From: Hydrogenimonas sp.
GTDB taxonomy: Bacteria; Campylobacterota; Campylobacteria; Campylobacterales; Hydrogenimonadaceae
Direction of reading: 5' to 3'
Assembly (NCBI GenBank): GCA_003945285.1
Contig: AP019005.1
Span: 682,001-746,000 of the forward strand
Length of the DNA stretch: 64,000 bases
Under the pieces are notes generated by a model. The model ran no database searches and was not told the origin of the DNA. It saw only the letters and a list, made by a program, of their open reading frames with translations. Shown piece after piece: positions 8,650-19,243 of the stretch (positions are counted from its first letter, which is position 1; the number at the start of each line of letters is the position of its first letter). Position numbers and translations under genes: made by a program.

Positions 8650-9260
8650 CCGTTGCTTTGCCGAAAGGGCGCATAGCGGAGGAGACACTCGATATTTTCG
8701 AGAAAATATTTGCAGGGAGCTTCAAGTTCGAGTCCAGAAAGCTGATTCTCGAGATGGGAGAGTTCCGCTTTCTGCTGGTGCGCAACCAGGATGTTCCTAC
8801 ATATGTGGCCCACCAGGCCGCGGATATCGGTGTTGTAGGGCTTGATGTCATAGAGGAGCAGGGGCTCGATGTTGTGAGGCTCCTTGATCTGGGTATCGGC
8901 AGATGCAAGGTTGCGGTAGGAATCAGGAACGAGGATGAACTCGACTGGAGCAGGCCGCAGATGAAGGTGGCGTCGAAGATGGTAAACATCACCAGAAACT
9001 ACTTCAGCAAAAAGGCGATGGGGGTGGAGGTCGTAAAGCTCTACGGTTCGATAGAGCTTGCACCCCTGGTCGGACTTGCCGACGCGATCGTGGATATAGT
9101 GGAGACGGGCACTACGATGAAGGAGAACGGTCTCAAAGTAGCTGAAACGATTATGGAGTCCTCTGCGCATCTCATAGCCAACAGACACAGCTTTCTGGCC
9201 AAAAAAGGGGAGATAATGGAGCTCTACGGCGAGATGGAAAAGGTTGTACGTGGGGCTTGA
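8643..9260 (+). CDS. hisG: ATP phosphoribosyltransferase, short form
   Basis: This 205-residue enzyme catalyses the first committed step of histidine synthesis (ATP + PRPP). It begins MLTVALPKGRI and carries the PRPP-binding region DAIVDIVETGTTMKENGL near residue 160. It lacks the about 80-residue C-terminal regulatory domain of long HisG, so by family knowledge it should need the HisRS-like subunit HisZ, which is not in this window. It sits between coaX and a methyltransferase rather than in a his operon. Confidence 0.93.
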   Translation: MLTVALPKGRIAEETLDIFEKIFAGSFKFESRKLILEMGEFRFLLVRNQDVPTYVAHQAADIGVVGLDVIEEQGLDVVRLLDLGIGRCKVAVGIRNEDELDWSRPQMKVASKMVNITRNYFSKKAMGVEVVKLYGSIELAPLVGLADAIVDIVETGTTMKENGLKVAETIMESSAHLIANRHSFLAKKGEIMELYGEMEKVVRGA

Positions 9261-9942
9261 GCTCTATGCGAAGATAGAGCCCCTGCTGGGCTTCGAAGAG
9301 GAGATAGAGTCTCTTTACGGCCTCTACATCGAGATACTTTCATCATGGAAGCCGAAATCTTTGGTCGATATAGGGTGCGGCAGCGGAAAGTTTCTGCTCC
9401 ATGCACAAAAGAGCCTCTCTTTGAACCGCTCGTTGGGGGTGGATCTGAGTGAAACGATGGTCGAGCGTGCAAAGCAGAGAGGAGTCGAAGCTCTGGCGGT
9501 AGATATATGCGATTTGAATGAGCGTTTCGAAGCCGCTACGGCGGTATTCGACGTTTTGAACTATCTTGACGAGAGCGGTTTGAAGCGCTTTATGGGCTGC
9601 GTTGAAGAGCTGCTGGAGCCGGGCGGTATCTTCATCGCCGACATCAATACCCTCTACGGTTTCGAAGAGATATCCCAGGGGGCGCTGGTAAAGAGGGAGA
9701 AAGAGAGTCTGCTGGCTCTGGAGTCCGCGTTTGAAAACGGCCGCCTGAAGACCTACATAGACTATTTCAGACCGGATGGGGAGGGGTGCTACAGGCGCGA
9801 GGAGGATTGTGTAGTCCAGTACTTTCACTCGGCGGAGAAGATCGCCGGCTCCGGCGGCCTGGAGCTGATTCAGATCTATCCGGTAACTCTTTACGGTGAC
9901 GAACCGGACAAAGAGGTGCTTCTTTTTCGTAAAAAAGGTTGA
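9250..9942 (+). CDS. Class I SAM-dependent methyltransferase
   Basis: This 230-residue protein has the class I Rossmann methyltransferase core: motif I VDIGCGSGKFLLHAQ at about 39-53, acidic motif II GVDLSE, and motif IV-like AVFDVLNYLDE. The GTG start is chosen because AAAAGG precedes it by six bases; a TTG six bases earlier is possible. It overlaps hisG by 11 bases and ends the operon. The hydrophilic C-terminal half gives no substrate clue; small molecule, tRNA and protein methylation are all possible. Confidence 0.75.
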   Translation: MGLELYAKIEPLLGFEEEIESLYGLYIEILSSWKPKSLVDIGCGSGKFLLHAQKSLSLNRSLGVDLSETMVERAKQRGVEALAVDICDLNERFEAATAVFDVLNYLDESGLKRFMGCVEELLEPGGIFIADINTLYGFEEISQGALVKREKESLLALESAFENGRLKTYIDYFRPDGEGCYRREEDCVVQYFHSAEKIAGSGGLELIQIYPVTLYGDEPDKEVLLFRKKG

Positions 9943-9980
9943 CTTTAGAGGTGTCCATACGCTTTTTTGCGTAACACCGG

Positions 9981-10565
9981 TCACATATGTTTTTCTATCA
10001 AATTCTCCTTGATAATCTCGCTCTCGCTCCAGTCGGGGCGTATAGAGCGCTCCGTTGAACCGGAAGACTCGGAAAGCGGACTTTTCCGACCCTTTACTAG
10101 ACACTCCTCAAGCCGTGCAGCCATCTCTTTGTCTAGCGGATAGAGCAGCTGGATTCTGTGGTTCAACTCCGCTGCGGCCAGTACGACGAACTCCTCTCCG
10201 TTCGGGTCTGTTCCGTTGACGAAAGTAATATGGCGGTTTACACTTTTTGCGCTGTAGCGGGAAAAGCCGAAAATTTTTGCGACAACGGCGTCTGTCGGGT
10301 ATGCGAAGTCGTATGTAGCGGGAAAATCGACACTCTCATAGATGAGCTCCGCATCTGAAGGGGTTTTCAGAAAATATCTTGTAATATCCAGAACATCTAC
10401 CGATTCACTCTCCCTCTTATATGAAGGAAGATCGATTGTGCAGGTTCCTTCGTGAATATGCAGGGCGTTGCCGCTGAATAGCAACGGAGGAGTTTTTGCG
10501 CTGTTGAGGCGCCATAGTATGAACAGTACTGTAAGGAAAATGAGGGCTATTACGGCTGTTTTCAC
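9981..10565 (-). CDS. Single-TM membrane protein of unknown function
   Basis: This 194-residue protein has an N-terminal membrane segment or uncleaved signal at about 3-20, then a soluble, presumably periplasmic domain. No family is recognised. The C-terminal 40 residues are rich in Ser, Glu and Lys and look disordered. It converges on the methyltransferase gene, with a small ACGC-T6-GCGT hairpin in the gap between the two stops. Confidence 0.6.
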   Translation of the reverse strand: MKTAVIALIFLTVLFILWRLNSAKTPPLLFSGNALHIHEGTCTIDLPSYKRESESVDVLDITRYFLKTPSDAELIYESVDFPATYDFAYPTDAVVAKIFGFSRYSAKSVNRHITFVNGTDPNGEEFVVLAAAELNHRIQLLYPLDKEMAARLEECLVKGRKSPLSESSGSTERSIRPDWSESEIIKENLIEKHM

Positions 10566-10630
10566 GAAATATCTTTTCCGGTATTATACAACAAAAGAGA
10601 GATTTTGGAAGGTAGGGTGGGTACAGAAGG

Positions 10631-10655
10631 TGCCGCTTCCGATGCGGAAGCGGCA
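10631..10655 (-). terminator. Stem-loop downstream of rpsR
   Basis: A perfect 10-bp stem (TGCCGCTTCC/GGAAGCGGCA) with a 5-base loop lies six bases beyond the rpsR stop. It is the natural end of the rpsF-ssb-rpsR transcript. A U-tract is absent, so termination efficiency is uncertain. Confidence 0.6.
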
Positions 10656-10660
10656 GTGTG

Positions 10661-10924
10661 TTACTTGATCTCTTCGAACGGATTTGCGATAACGCGTTTG
10701 TGGTCTACCACATATGGTACCAGTGCAGCGGCCCTGGCTCTTTTGATAGCCTTTTCGACCATCTCCTGATGACGTTTGCAGTTGCCTGTAAGACGTCGCG
10801 GCATTATTTTGTAGCGCTCGGAGAGTGAAGCTTTGATGCTGTTGATATCTTTGTAGTCGATAAACTCGACTTTCGCTTCACAATATTTGCAATATCTTTT
10901 GGAGTATTTTCTTCTTTCTGCCAT
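10661..10924 (-). CDS. rpsR: 30S ribosomal protein S18
   Basis: This 87-residue small-subunit protein pairs with S6 on the platform of the 30S particle. The conserved core includes LTGNCKRHQ and [13 protein letters not shown]. An N-terminal CxxC (CKYC at about 12-15) suggests the zinc-binding form of S18. It is the last gene of rpsF-ssb-rpsR, an order conserved in this phylum. Confidence 0.97.
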   Translation of the reverse strand: MAERRKYSKRYCKYCEAKVEFIDYKDINSIKASLSERYKIMPRRLTGNCKRHQEMVEKAIKRARAAALVPYVVDHKRVIANPFEEIK

Positions 10925-10969
10925 TTGCTATCCTTTTATTACTTTTGTTTTTCTGCGTTCATACGGTTG

Positions 10970-11443
10970 TTAGAACGGTATATCGTCTTCATCGATGTCA
11001 ATAGTGGGGAGCTCCTGCGGCTGCTGCTTCTGTGGAGCACTATACGCCGCCTGTGAAGGCTGGCCGCTCTGCTGTGGAGGCTCAGTATAGCCGCCGGCTG
11101 CAGGTGCTTCGTTCTCACCCTTGCGGTCGAGCATCTTGAGGTTTTCCACCGTTATGGAGTGGCGGCTTCTCTTCTGCCCGCTCTGATCGGTCCACTGCTC
11201 GAGAGTAAGACGTCCTTCCAGCAGTACCCGGCTCCCTTTGTGCAGGTATTGGTTCGCCACCTCGGCCGAGCGTCCCCAGACGGTGAAGTCGATGAACATC
11301 GTCTCATCCTTCTGCATACCGCTCGAGTCTTTGTAGCGGCGGTTTGTAGCTATGCCGCATTTGGCCAGAGCCTGGCCGCTTGGAAGGTATCGCAGCTCCA
11401 CGTCGCGTGTCAGATTTCCGATCAGAATTACCTTGTTGAACAT
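10970..11443 (-). CDS. ssb: Single-stranded DNA-binding protein
   Basis: This 157-residue SSB has an OB-fold domain over about residues 1-105 (FNKVILIGNLTRDVELRY, then VWGRSAEVANQYLHKGSRV), a Gln/Pro-rich linker, and the acidic tip DEDDIPF that recruits replication and repair partners. It lies between rpsF and rpsR, coupling DNA replication supply to ribosomal protein expression as in many bacteria. Confidence 0.97.
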   Translation of the reverse strand: MFNKVILIGNLTRDVELRYLPSGQALAKCGIATNRRYKDSSGMQKDETMFIDFTVWGRSAEVANQYLHKGSRVLLEGRLTLEQWTDQSGQKRSRHSITVENLKMLDRKGENEAPAAGGYTEPPQQSGQPSQAAYSAPQKQQPQELPTIDIDEDDIPF

Positions 11444-11462
11444 CGATTGGCCTTAAGTATCG

Positions 11463-11858
11463 TTATGCAGTCTCGCCTGCTGTCTCTGCCGGCTTGGCGG
11501 CTTCCTCTTTTTTCGCACTTGCCGCACCCGCTTTGTTTACGAGGTTCTGCCATGCGCTGATCTCTTTTTTGTTTTCATATTTTACATTCATATATCGGAG
11601 AATCTCTTCGTTGTAGCGGAAGTTTCTCTCAAGCTCTTTTATCAGGCTGCTTGGAGCGGTATAGTAGATTACATAGTAGTATCCGCGGGGATTCTTCTCT
11701 ATTTCGTAAGCCAGTTTGCGCATTCCCCAGTCAAATGTCGCCGCAATTTCGGCACCGTTCTTCTCCAGGATCGATTTGACCCCTTCGATCTGTCCTTTGA
11801 TCTCCTCTTCTGTCAGTGTAGGTTTGACTACGAAGAGAGTTTCGTAATGTCTTGTCAT
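11463..11858 (-). CDS. rpsF: 30S ribosomal protein S6
   Basis: This 131-residue S6 has the ferredoxin-like core (MTRHYETLFVVKPTLTEEE at the N terminus, then a PRGYYYVIYY strand) and an Ala/Glu-rich C-terminal extension of about 30 residues. It forms the S6-S18 heterodimer with the product of rpsR, two genes downstream. It heads the three-gene ribosomal/ssb unit. Confidence 0.97.
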   Translation of the reverse strand: MTRHYETLFVVKPTLTEEEIKGQIEGVKSILEKNGAEIAATFDWGMRKLAYEIEKNPRGYYYVIYYTAPSSLIKELERNFRYNEEILRYMNVKYENKKEISAWQNLVNKAGAASAKKEEAAKPAETAGETA

Positions 11859-11942
11859 TATGGTATCTCCTTGTGGTATTAGCCCTTACGGTTTTCTCCT
11901 TTCGGGTTGCCTCGAAAAGAAAGAGCAAAGAGCATCGCGATT

Positions 11943-12923
11943 TTACCCTAAGAAAGATTTAATTTTTATTAAAGTTGAAAGCAGCAGGGTCTCCTTCTGT
12001 GAAGAGCTTCCTGCGGTTTTGACGGCCAGCTCACCCTCTGCCAGGGCATCGAAGATCTTTTCGAATCGATCGGTCGGAATTCTTGCGGCAAGCTGTGCAC
12101 GCTGCTGTTCCAGCGGCTTGGGAAGACGATACCCCAAAACGGCACTCGAGTCGGCTGTACCGAAGAGCTTTATGTGGGAATGGAACAGAAAGAGCTGCCC
12201 GGCGAAATATTGAACGGCACGCAGTATCGCGAACTCATCTTCGCCCAGCTGCTGAACCTGCTCCAAAAGATCCTTTAGACTCTTTTTCGAAAAGAGTGAA
12301 ACAAGAAATGTCTCCATAGCCACAGGGACCAGTGAGAAGATATGCTCGTCGATCTCTTTGGTGCCTATGGGCCCGGGGAGGAGCGCAAGCTTGTTGAGTT
12401 CGTTCATCGCCATCGAGAGGTTGAGTCCGAGTGCGTTGAGGAGATGCTCGACGGCGTATCGGTCTATCTCTATTCCCATCTGCCGTGCCTTCTGTTGCAG
12501 CAGTGCGGCCGCCTCGTTCAGGTTCGGCGGGAAAAACCGTACATGCTGGGCATCCGCTTTGGGTGAAAAAACGGAGGTCATCGTCTTGAAGTCGCTGCCG
12601 GTGTAGGCGTAGAGAAAGTAGCTGTTCTCGTTTCTGGCCGCCAGCTCTGTAAGATGGGAGAGCTCTTTTTTGGGTATCTTCCTGTCGCTTTTGACCAAAA
12701 GGAGGTTCAAATCTCCGAAGAGCGAACTCTGGCCCAGATAGTTCTTCGCCCTCTGAAAATCGTATTCGTCATAGTATAGCTTAAGCATAGACTCTTTCGC
12801 CCCGGTCATCTCGACTATACGCTCAACGGCTTCATCTATGTAGTAGTCGTTGTCCCCGTATAGCATGACCGATTTGGGCAGTTTACCCTGCTGCAAAAGC
12901 CGGTCGAAATCCCGTTTGTACAT
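11943..12923 (-). CDS. holA: DNA polymerase III subunit delta
   Basis: This 326-residue clamp-loader subunit opens the beta sliding clamp. It starts MYKRDFDRLLQQGKLP, followed by YGDNDYYIDEAVERI, typical of epsilonproteobacterial HolA. The middle domain carries the LNLSMAMNELNKL helix. The open frame runs about 88 codons further upstream, but that part overlaps rnr antiparallel in meaning and lacks delta features; the ATG with GAGAGG upstream is the sensible start. rnr precedes it by six bases, matching the H. pylori order rnr-holA-rpsF. Confidence 0.9.
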   Translation of the reverse strand: MYKRDFDRLLQQGKLPKSVMLYGDNDYYIDEAVERIVEMTGAKESMLKLYYDEYDFQRAKNYLGQSSLFGDLNLLLVKSDRKIPKKELSHLTELAARNENSYFLYAYTGSDFKTMTSVFSPKADAQHVRFFPPNLNEAAALLQQKARQMGIEIDRYAVEHLLNALGLNLSMAMNELNKLALLPGPIGTKEIDEHIFSLVPVAMETFLVSLFSKKSLKDLLEQVQQLGEDEFAILRAVQYFAGQLFLFHSHIKLFGTADSSAVLGYRLPKPLEQQRAQLAARIPTDRFEKIFDALAEGELAVKTAGSSSQKETLLLSTLIKIKSFLG

Positions 12924-12928
12924 CCTCT

Positions 12929-14875
12929 TTACCTCTCCTCGAGCAGATGTTCGGTTCGTTCGACGAGCACAAATATCTTCGCCTGCGGAATATGCACTAT
13001 GTTGACTTTCGCTTCTATTCTGTCGAACAGCAGAAGGTCGCTTTTGTCGCAGAAGAGACGCATTCCCACTATCGGAAGGTCGGTTGTAGCCGCAGGAATC
13101 TGTGCCGCTTCGACTACGACTGCATGGAGTATAAGATCTTTGTGAGACTCCGCCCATCTCGCATATTTTCGTGCCATGAAATCCCACTCCACCCGTGTCG
13201 CTTCGCGCTCCAGTTCACTTATCTTTATGCAGAGCGGCTCTATGTTTCTGAGCAGATACTCTCTTCTCTCCTCGTCACCCATGAGAATCGCTTTGAGCAG
13301 CCGGTGGAGAGTAAGGTCGGAGTAGCGGCGGATTGGGGAGGTGAAGTGTGTATAGCGCTCGAAACCCAGACCGAAATGGCCGACATTTTCGGCACTGTAG
13401 GCGGCCTGTTTCTGCGTCTGGATTATCAGCTGGTCCACATAGGGCTCCACATCCATCCTGCGGGCCTCTTCCTGCAGAGCCAGTACAAGGGCATGGAAAT
13501 CCTGCGTACTCTCCTCTACGTAGATTCCTATCTTTCCGAGCTCGTCTACCAGCTTCTCTATGCGCTCCGGTGTGGGCGGCTCATGAACTCTGAAGATTCC
13601 GTAATCGAAGTGTTCGGCGGCCGCTCTGTTGGCCAGCAGCATACAATCTTCGATGAGCCGGTGCGACGGGGTAGACTCCTCGATACGTGTCGAGAGAAGA
13701 TTCCGGTTTTCATCCAGCTCCATCCGCACTTCGGTGGAGCGGAAGTCGTACCCCTTTTTGAGGCGCTTCTCTCTCAGCCGGTCGGTGAGATCTTTGAGCG
13801 GGAAAATGAAGGAGAGGGTCTCCCTGTCACCTTCTGCAGCGCTTTGCAGACCACTCTCGAGGTATCTGTCTATCTCGTCGTAGTTGTAGCGCCGTCTGGA
13901 TCGGATGACCGCCTCGAAGAAGCTGTGCCTTTTCACTTCGAGACTTTCGGTGTCGAGCTCCATGCGGCATACATACGCCAGCCGGTCTACATCCGGTTTC
14001 AAAGAGCATATGTTTTCGCTCAGGGCTCTCGGCAGCATCGGTATCGACTTGTGCGGAAAATAGATCGAAAAGCCTCTTCTTCTCGCCTCTTTGTCTATTG
14101 CGCTGTCTTCCGTTACATAGCTGCTCACATCGGCGATAGCGACATATAGGACTCCCCTTTTCTCATCCCAGAATATCGCATCGTCGAAATCCTTTGCGTC
14201 TACCGGGTCTATCGTACAGAAGGGCAGGTGCCTCAGGTCGGTACGCTCCGGATAGTCCGAAGCGTCTACCTCATCTCCCCAGCTCCTCGCCTCAGCCTCA
14301 GCCTCTTCGCTGAAGAGCTCCTGCTTGTTGAAGATGGCCAGCGAAATCTTCTCGTCCACTTTCGGATCTTTCAGAGAGCCCAGGATTTGGGTGATTTTCG
14401 ATGTTCGGTTGTCGACCTGGAAGAGAGTACCCTCTTCGAGCTCTACGATGGGGCTTTTAAGCTCCATAGGGAGGTCTGTTTTTATGTGAAAAGGCTCCAG
14501 GCCCGATTCGGTCCGCTTTATGTAGCCGACGGCGTAAACGAATGCCGGCTGTACCACCTTCACCACTTTTGCCGAAGGTCTGCCCGCTTTTCCGAAGAGA
14601 CGGCGGACTATGACGTAGTCGCCGTTTTTGGCGCCGTGAAGATTCTCAGGCTCTACGAGGAGGTCTCTTCCTTTTGCGCCTATCATCTCTACAAATGCCG
14701 TACCGGATGGAAGAAGGTCTATGGTTCCGGCACGGTACTTGGCGTCCAGTTTTACGGTTTCTCCGCTGACTTTGACGATATGTTCGCGGATCAGCTCATC
14801 CAGAAGCGGAATGAACTCCTTCTCTATGTCGCTTCTGTAGGCTCCTTTCGCAATTCTGGTGAGAAATGCCCTCAT
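12929..14875 (-). CDS. rnr: Ribonuclease R (RNB family exoribonuclease)
   Basis: This 648-residue 3'-5' exoribonuclease degrades structured RNA. It has N-terminal cold-shock-like domains (to about 170), then the RNB catalytic domain with DPVDAKDFDDAI at about 223-234 supplying the Mg2+-binding aspartates. The conserved HFTSPIRRYSDLTLHR lies further on. It is shorter than E. coli RNase R and lacks a basic tail after the S1-like region, as in Helicobacter. Its start overlaps the HDOD gene's stop (ATGA). Confidence 0.94.
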   Translation of the reverse strand: MRAFLTRIAKGAYRSDIEKEFIPLLDELIREHIVKVSGETVKLDAKYRAGTIDLLPSGTAFVEMIGAKGRDLLVEPENLHGAKNGDYVIVRRLFGKAGRPSAKVVKVVQPAFVYAVGYIKRTESGLEPFHIKTDLPMELKSPIVELEEGTLFQVDNRTSKITQILGSLKDPKVDEKISLAIFNKQELFSEEAEAEARSWGDEVDASDYPERTDLRHLPFCTIDPVDAKDFDDAIFWDEKRGVLYVAIADVSSYVTEDSAIDKEARRRGFSIYFPHKSIPMLPRALSENICSLKPDVDRLAYVCRMELDTESLEVKRHSFFEAVIRSRRRYNYDEIDRYLESGLQSAAEGDRETLSFIFPLKDLTDRLREKRLKKGYDFRSTEVRMELDENRNLLSTRIEESTPSHRLIEDCMLLANRAAAEHFDYGIFRVHEPPTPERIEKLVDELGKIGIYVEESTQDFHALVLALQEEARRMDVEPYVDQLIIQTQKQAAYSAENVGHFGLGFERYTHFTSPIRRYSDLTLHRLLKAILMGDEERREYLLRNIEPLCIKISELEREATRVEWDFMARKYARWAESHKDLILHAVVVEAAQIPAATTDLPIVGMRLFCDKSDLLLFDRIEAKVNIVHIPQAKIFVLVERTEHLLEER

Positions 14876-15684
14876 TTACCGATTTTCTCTATCGCCTCAT
14901 GGAGAGTCTCCGCCTGAAGGCCGAAGCTGTCGGCTTTATCGTAGGCCGACTGTACGCACTCTTCGCACAGAGGCTGCATGAAAGGGACCGCTTCCTTGAC
15001 TACGCTAAGAATCTCCGCATGCCTGATGATCTGCTCCGGTGCCTCTTCCGGATTGTGAACAAAGCGCATCATAGAGACCATAGTGTCGTGAAACTTCCAC
15101 TGTTTGAACATAAGAGCGGCTATCCATTCGCTGGTTATATCGAGAAATCTCTTCTCCGTTTCGGCTATCTCCTCTATCGTTTTAGCACTCTTTATCTCGG
15201 CTTTGAAAGCGTCGGCTTTTCCCTCCTCTTCGAGAATGAGAGACGCGACGACCTTCCCGAGCTCCATAAGCAGGGAGAGTGTCATCATCTCGGCCCGGTG
15301 GGTAGAGACCTGGCTCTTTCCCCACTGCAGTGTCAGTGCGTTTTGAAGAGTGGAAACCTCCATGAGGTGTGAGGGGCCTGCTCCGTATGGGGAGAGATTG
15401 ACGGGGAAACTCTTTCTGACCGCATACGATATGGCGAATCCCTGTATGGTACCCATTCCGAAAAGTGCGATCGCCTGGTCTATCGAGGTGATCTGCCGGC
15501 TGAATCCGTAGAGCGGGGAGTTCGCCGCTTTGAGGATATCGGCGGTGAACATGGGGTCCTGCTTTACAACAGGTACAAGCTCCTTTACCGTTCCTTCCGG
15601 GTCTTCACATATCTGCCGTACCCTGTTTACACTCTCCGGCAGCGGCGGAAGAGATTTTATTTTCTTTAGAATTTTTTCAACCAT
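14872..15684 (-). CDS. HDOD domain signalling protein
   Basis: This 270-residue cytosolic protein is almost entirely an HDOD domain (about 5-200), with the family opening IKSLPPLPESV and QITSIDQAIALFGMG. HDOD domains are HD-hydrolase relatives lacking the catalytic metal ligands and act as signalling scaffolds, often around c-di-GMP or stress pathways. The C-terminal part is helical with two cysteines. It overlaps rnr by four bases, which might link it to RNA turnover. Target unknown. Confidence 0.85.
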   Translation of the reverse strand: MVEKILKKIKSLPPLPESVNRVRQICEDPEGTVKELVPVVKQDPMFTADILKAANSPLYGFSRQITSIDQAIALFGMGTIQGFAISYAVRKSFPVNLSPYGAGPSHLMEVSTLQNALTLQWGKSQVSTHRAEMMTLSLLMELGKVVASLILEEEGKADAFKAEIKSAKTIEEIAETEKRFLDITSEWIAALMFKQWKFHDTMVSMMRFVHNPEEAPEQIIRHAEILSVVKEAVPFMQPLCEECVQSAYDKADSFGLQAETLHEAIEKIGK

Positions 15685-15760
15685 TTTGATTTCTCCGGAG
15701 TTTTGCTAATGGGCACCAGGGAGTCTTCCGGTGTGTCCTCCTATTGTACAAGATGATAAC

Positions 15761-18013
15761 TTACGGCTTTTTAAACCCGGATTTCTCGTGGAGCTCTCTC
15801 CTCATCCGGTCCAGCAGTTCAAAAAGCTCTCTGCTCGCCTCTTCCATGCGGACGAAATTTTCGATTATTCTCTCCTCCTCTTCCAATCTTCGGTCTTCAC
15901 CCTTTATATACTGCAGGTTCTGCATAATCAGGTCGTGGACCGCCTTGTGAGGGGTCTGGATTTTTTGAAAGCTCGGTACGGACGAGAATCTCTTTTTGCC
16001 TTCCGAAACGTACCACTTGGTCAGCCTGCAGCTGCTGTAATCTTCGAGAGTTCCGTCTACTCTTGCTTCGACCATTGCGCTGTAGCCGTTGGACTTGAAG
16101 ATGATATGGTCTATTTTCGTAAGAATCACGAAAACCTGGTCTCCCATCTGCTCTATAAGCTCGGACATCTCTTTGGCGTCGGCATCCAGGCTCTGCATCA
16201 TATTTTTGAAATCTTCTACAGATTCGGAGACGACGCCCGCGACTTTCGTCATCGTCTCCGACTTCTCCATAATCGAGCTTGACTCCTGCTTCATAGTGTT
16301 TATGGAGACATTTATTTCGCTCGTAGCCTTCTGTGTCCGTTCTGCTAGTTTTCTCACCTCATCCGCGACGACGGCGAAACCCCGCCCGTGTTCTCCGGCG
16401 CGCGCCGCTTCTATCGCCGCGTTGAGAGCCAGCAGATTGGTCTGGTCGGCGATATCCTTGATGAGGTCGACGACTGATGTGATCTCGTTGCTCATCGCGT
16501 TCAGGCGCTCTATGGAACTGTTGGAGTCGTTGATCTGCATGACGAGTGACTGCAGCTTTTGGAGTATATCCTCCAGAGTATTGATACTCTCGGAAGATTG
16601 TTCACTCGTGTTTTTCGTAGTCTTCAGGATGTGGCCGAGGTCCTCTATGAGCATAGATATCTCGTTCTGCATCAGTGAAAGCCCTTCACCTACGTCGCCT
16701 ATGGCGTGAAGCTTGGAGGAGAAGTTTATTAACTGCTGCTTCCTGTGTGAATCCTCCATCGCCTGGATACCGTTTTGCACCATGTGTATAGCGGTCGCGA
16801 AATCCCCTTCCATGCCGGCATCGCTCAGTTTCCGGCTGAAGTCCCCTTTTGCTGCCATATCGACGGAGAGGTTGATCCGCCCCGTAAGCTCTCTTATGAT
16901 CGCAACCAGGGAGTCGAGAAGTTTCGTGATCACATCCATCTCGTTGCGGCTCACACTCCTTCGCTCCACCTCTACCGAGAGATCTCCGTTTCTTATCCTC
17001 TCCATTAGGCGTGTCAGGCGCTCTATGGAGCTTATTATCGATTTTGTAACACTCCTTGAAATATACCCTATGGCGGCAAGTGCGAAGAGTGACAGAAGTG
17101 TCAGAATCAGCAGTTCAGTCAGTGCACTCTTTTTGACTTCTGCGGATCTTTGCAGAATCTGCCGCTGAATGAAGTTCTCCACCTTTTTGAGACCGTTTAT
17201 CTTCTCTGTAATCGTTTTGAACCAGTATGAAGCGTCTACACCGAACTCCTTACGTCTGCTCTGGGCGACAGTTCTCATCCTTTCGACCTCTTTGAATGCA
17301 GGCTGGGACTTGAGAGAGTCGTAATACTTTTTCAACTCTTCGTTGGCTGTTACTTCGAATAGGTGGAAAAAGGCTTTCTGCTGCGCGAGTACCGATATGA
17401 ACTTCGAATATAGAAACTTGTCGAACCTATCTTTAGAAAAGGCCCCAGAGAGCACTGCACGCTCTATTCCCGCTCTCTCTTTCGCGCTTATGAAGAGTAC
17501 GAGCGAATTCATCAGGTTGTGCAGCCGAGGGTCTATTATACGCGTAGAGATCCTGGCGACCGTATCTATGATGGAGCTGTTGAGGGCGGTGTAGTAGGCT
17601 ACGGCATCTTTCGTGCTGACCGAAAAAGAGTCGACCTTTTTTCTCATCTGCTCCAGCCCGGAAAGGTCTATGGAGCGTTTAGCTTCGGAGGAGTAGCTGT
17701 CATCGTGTGTTGAGATATACTCTTTGTAGAGAGCTATCTTTTCATCGGTCAGTTTTCGCTGTTTGAGGAGGGTATCTTTGAATTTTCTACCCTTCGAACT
17801 CAAAAATCCGGCACTTGCCCCTCTCTCTTTCTGAAACTCATGAAGCATGTCGCTCAGTTTCACCGAAAGCTCCGCACCCTTGATGGTCTTCGAAGCGTCC
17901 ATATAACGGATGTAGTCGGTGTAGAGTACCTTCAAAGCGTAGAGAAAGATCGTAGTGATTGCCAGAGCACTTAGAATGATAAGGCGCTTTTTTATCGTCA
18001 TATTGTTGAGCAT
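15761..18013 (-). CDS. Methyl-accepting chemotaxis protein with NIT and CZB domains
   Basis: This 750-residue transmembrane receptor has TM1 at about 10-28, a periplasmic NIT-type (nitrate/nitrite-sensing) helical domain with the motif [14 protein letters not shown]2 near 303-322, HAMP, and the cytoplasmic signalling hairpin around residue 540 ([20 protein letters not shown]). After the hairpin comes a chemoreceptor zinc-binding (CZB) domain with KIDHIIFK (His about 634), CRLTKWY (Cys about 661) and PHKAVH (about 689). It should feed CheA/CheW. The spacers on both sides suggest a single-gene unit. Confidence 0.88.
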   Translation of the reverse strand: MLNNMTIKKRLIILSALAITTIFLYALKVLYTDYIRYMDASKTIKGAELSVKLSDMLHEFQKERGASAGFLSSKGRKFKDTLLKQRKLTDEKIALYKEYISTHDDSYSSEAKRSIDLSGLEQMRKKVDSFSVSTKDAVAYYTALNSSIIDTVARISTRIIDPRLHNLMNSLVLFISAKERAGIERAVLSGAFSKDRFDKFLYSKFISVLAQQKAFFHLFEVTANEELKKYYDSLKSQPAFKEVERMRTVAQSRRKEFGVDASYWFKTITEKINGLKKVENFIQRQILQRSAEVKKSALTELLILTLLSLFALAAIGYISRSVTKSIISSIERLTRLMERIRNGDLSVEVERRSVSRNEMDVITKLLDSLVAIIRELTGRINLSVDMAAKGDFSRKLSDAGMEGDFATAIHMVQNGIQAMEDSHRKQQLINFSSKLHAIGDVGEGLSLMQNEISMLIEDLGHILKTTKNTSEQSSESINTLEDILQKLQSLVMQINDSNSSIERLNAMSNEITSVVDLIKDIADQTNLLALNAAIEAARAGEHGRGFAVVADEVRKLAERTQKATSEINVSINTMKQESSSIMEKSETMTKVAGVVSESVEDFKNMMQSLDADAKEMSELIEQMGDQVFVILTKIDHIIFKSNGYSAMVEARVDGTLEDYSSCRLTKWYVSEGKKRFSSVPSFQKIQTPHKAVHDLIMQNLQYIKGEDRRLEEEERIIENFVRMEEASRELFELLDRMRRELHEKSGFKKP

Positions 18014-18139
18014 TGTCCTGTCCTGTATATTTTTCTGAGAAAAACTTTATGCTTACAAAGTATCGTCTTTTTATGGAATTGTTTCAGTGTAGTATGCTTA
18101 ACACGGATTTATATGCTTCAAAGTCCTCTTTCAATATAA

Positions 18140-19192
<1,053 letters not shown>

Positions 19193-19243
19193 TATCTTTC
19201 GCGTTTGCGCCTGTCGAAGGCGCGAACCTTCCGAACCTAGAGT

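Noticed and set aside
12924-13187. 88-codon N-terminal extension of holA
   Set aside because: The extension lies inside rnr in another frame, carries no delta-subunit features, and a good RBS precedes the internal ATG.
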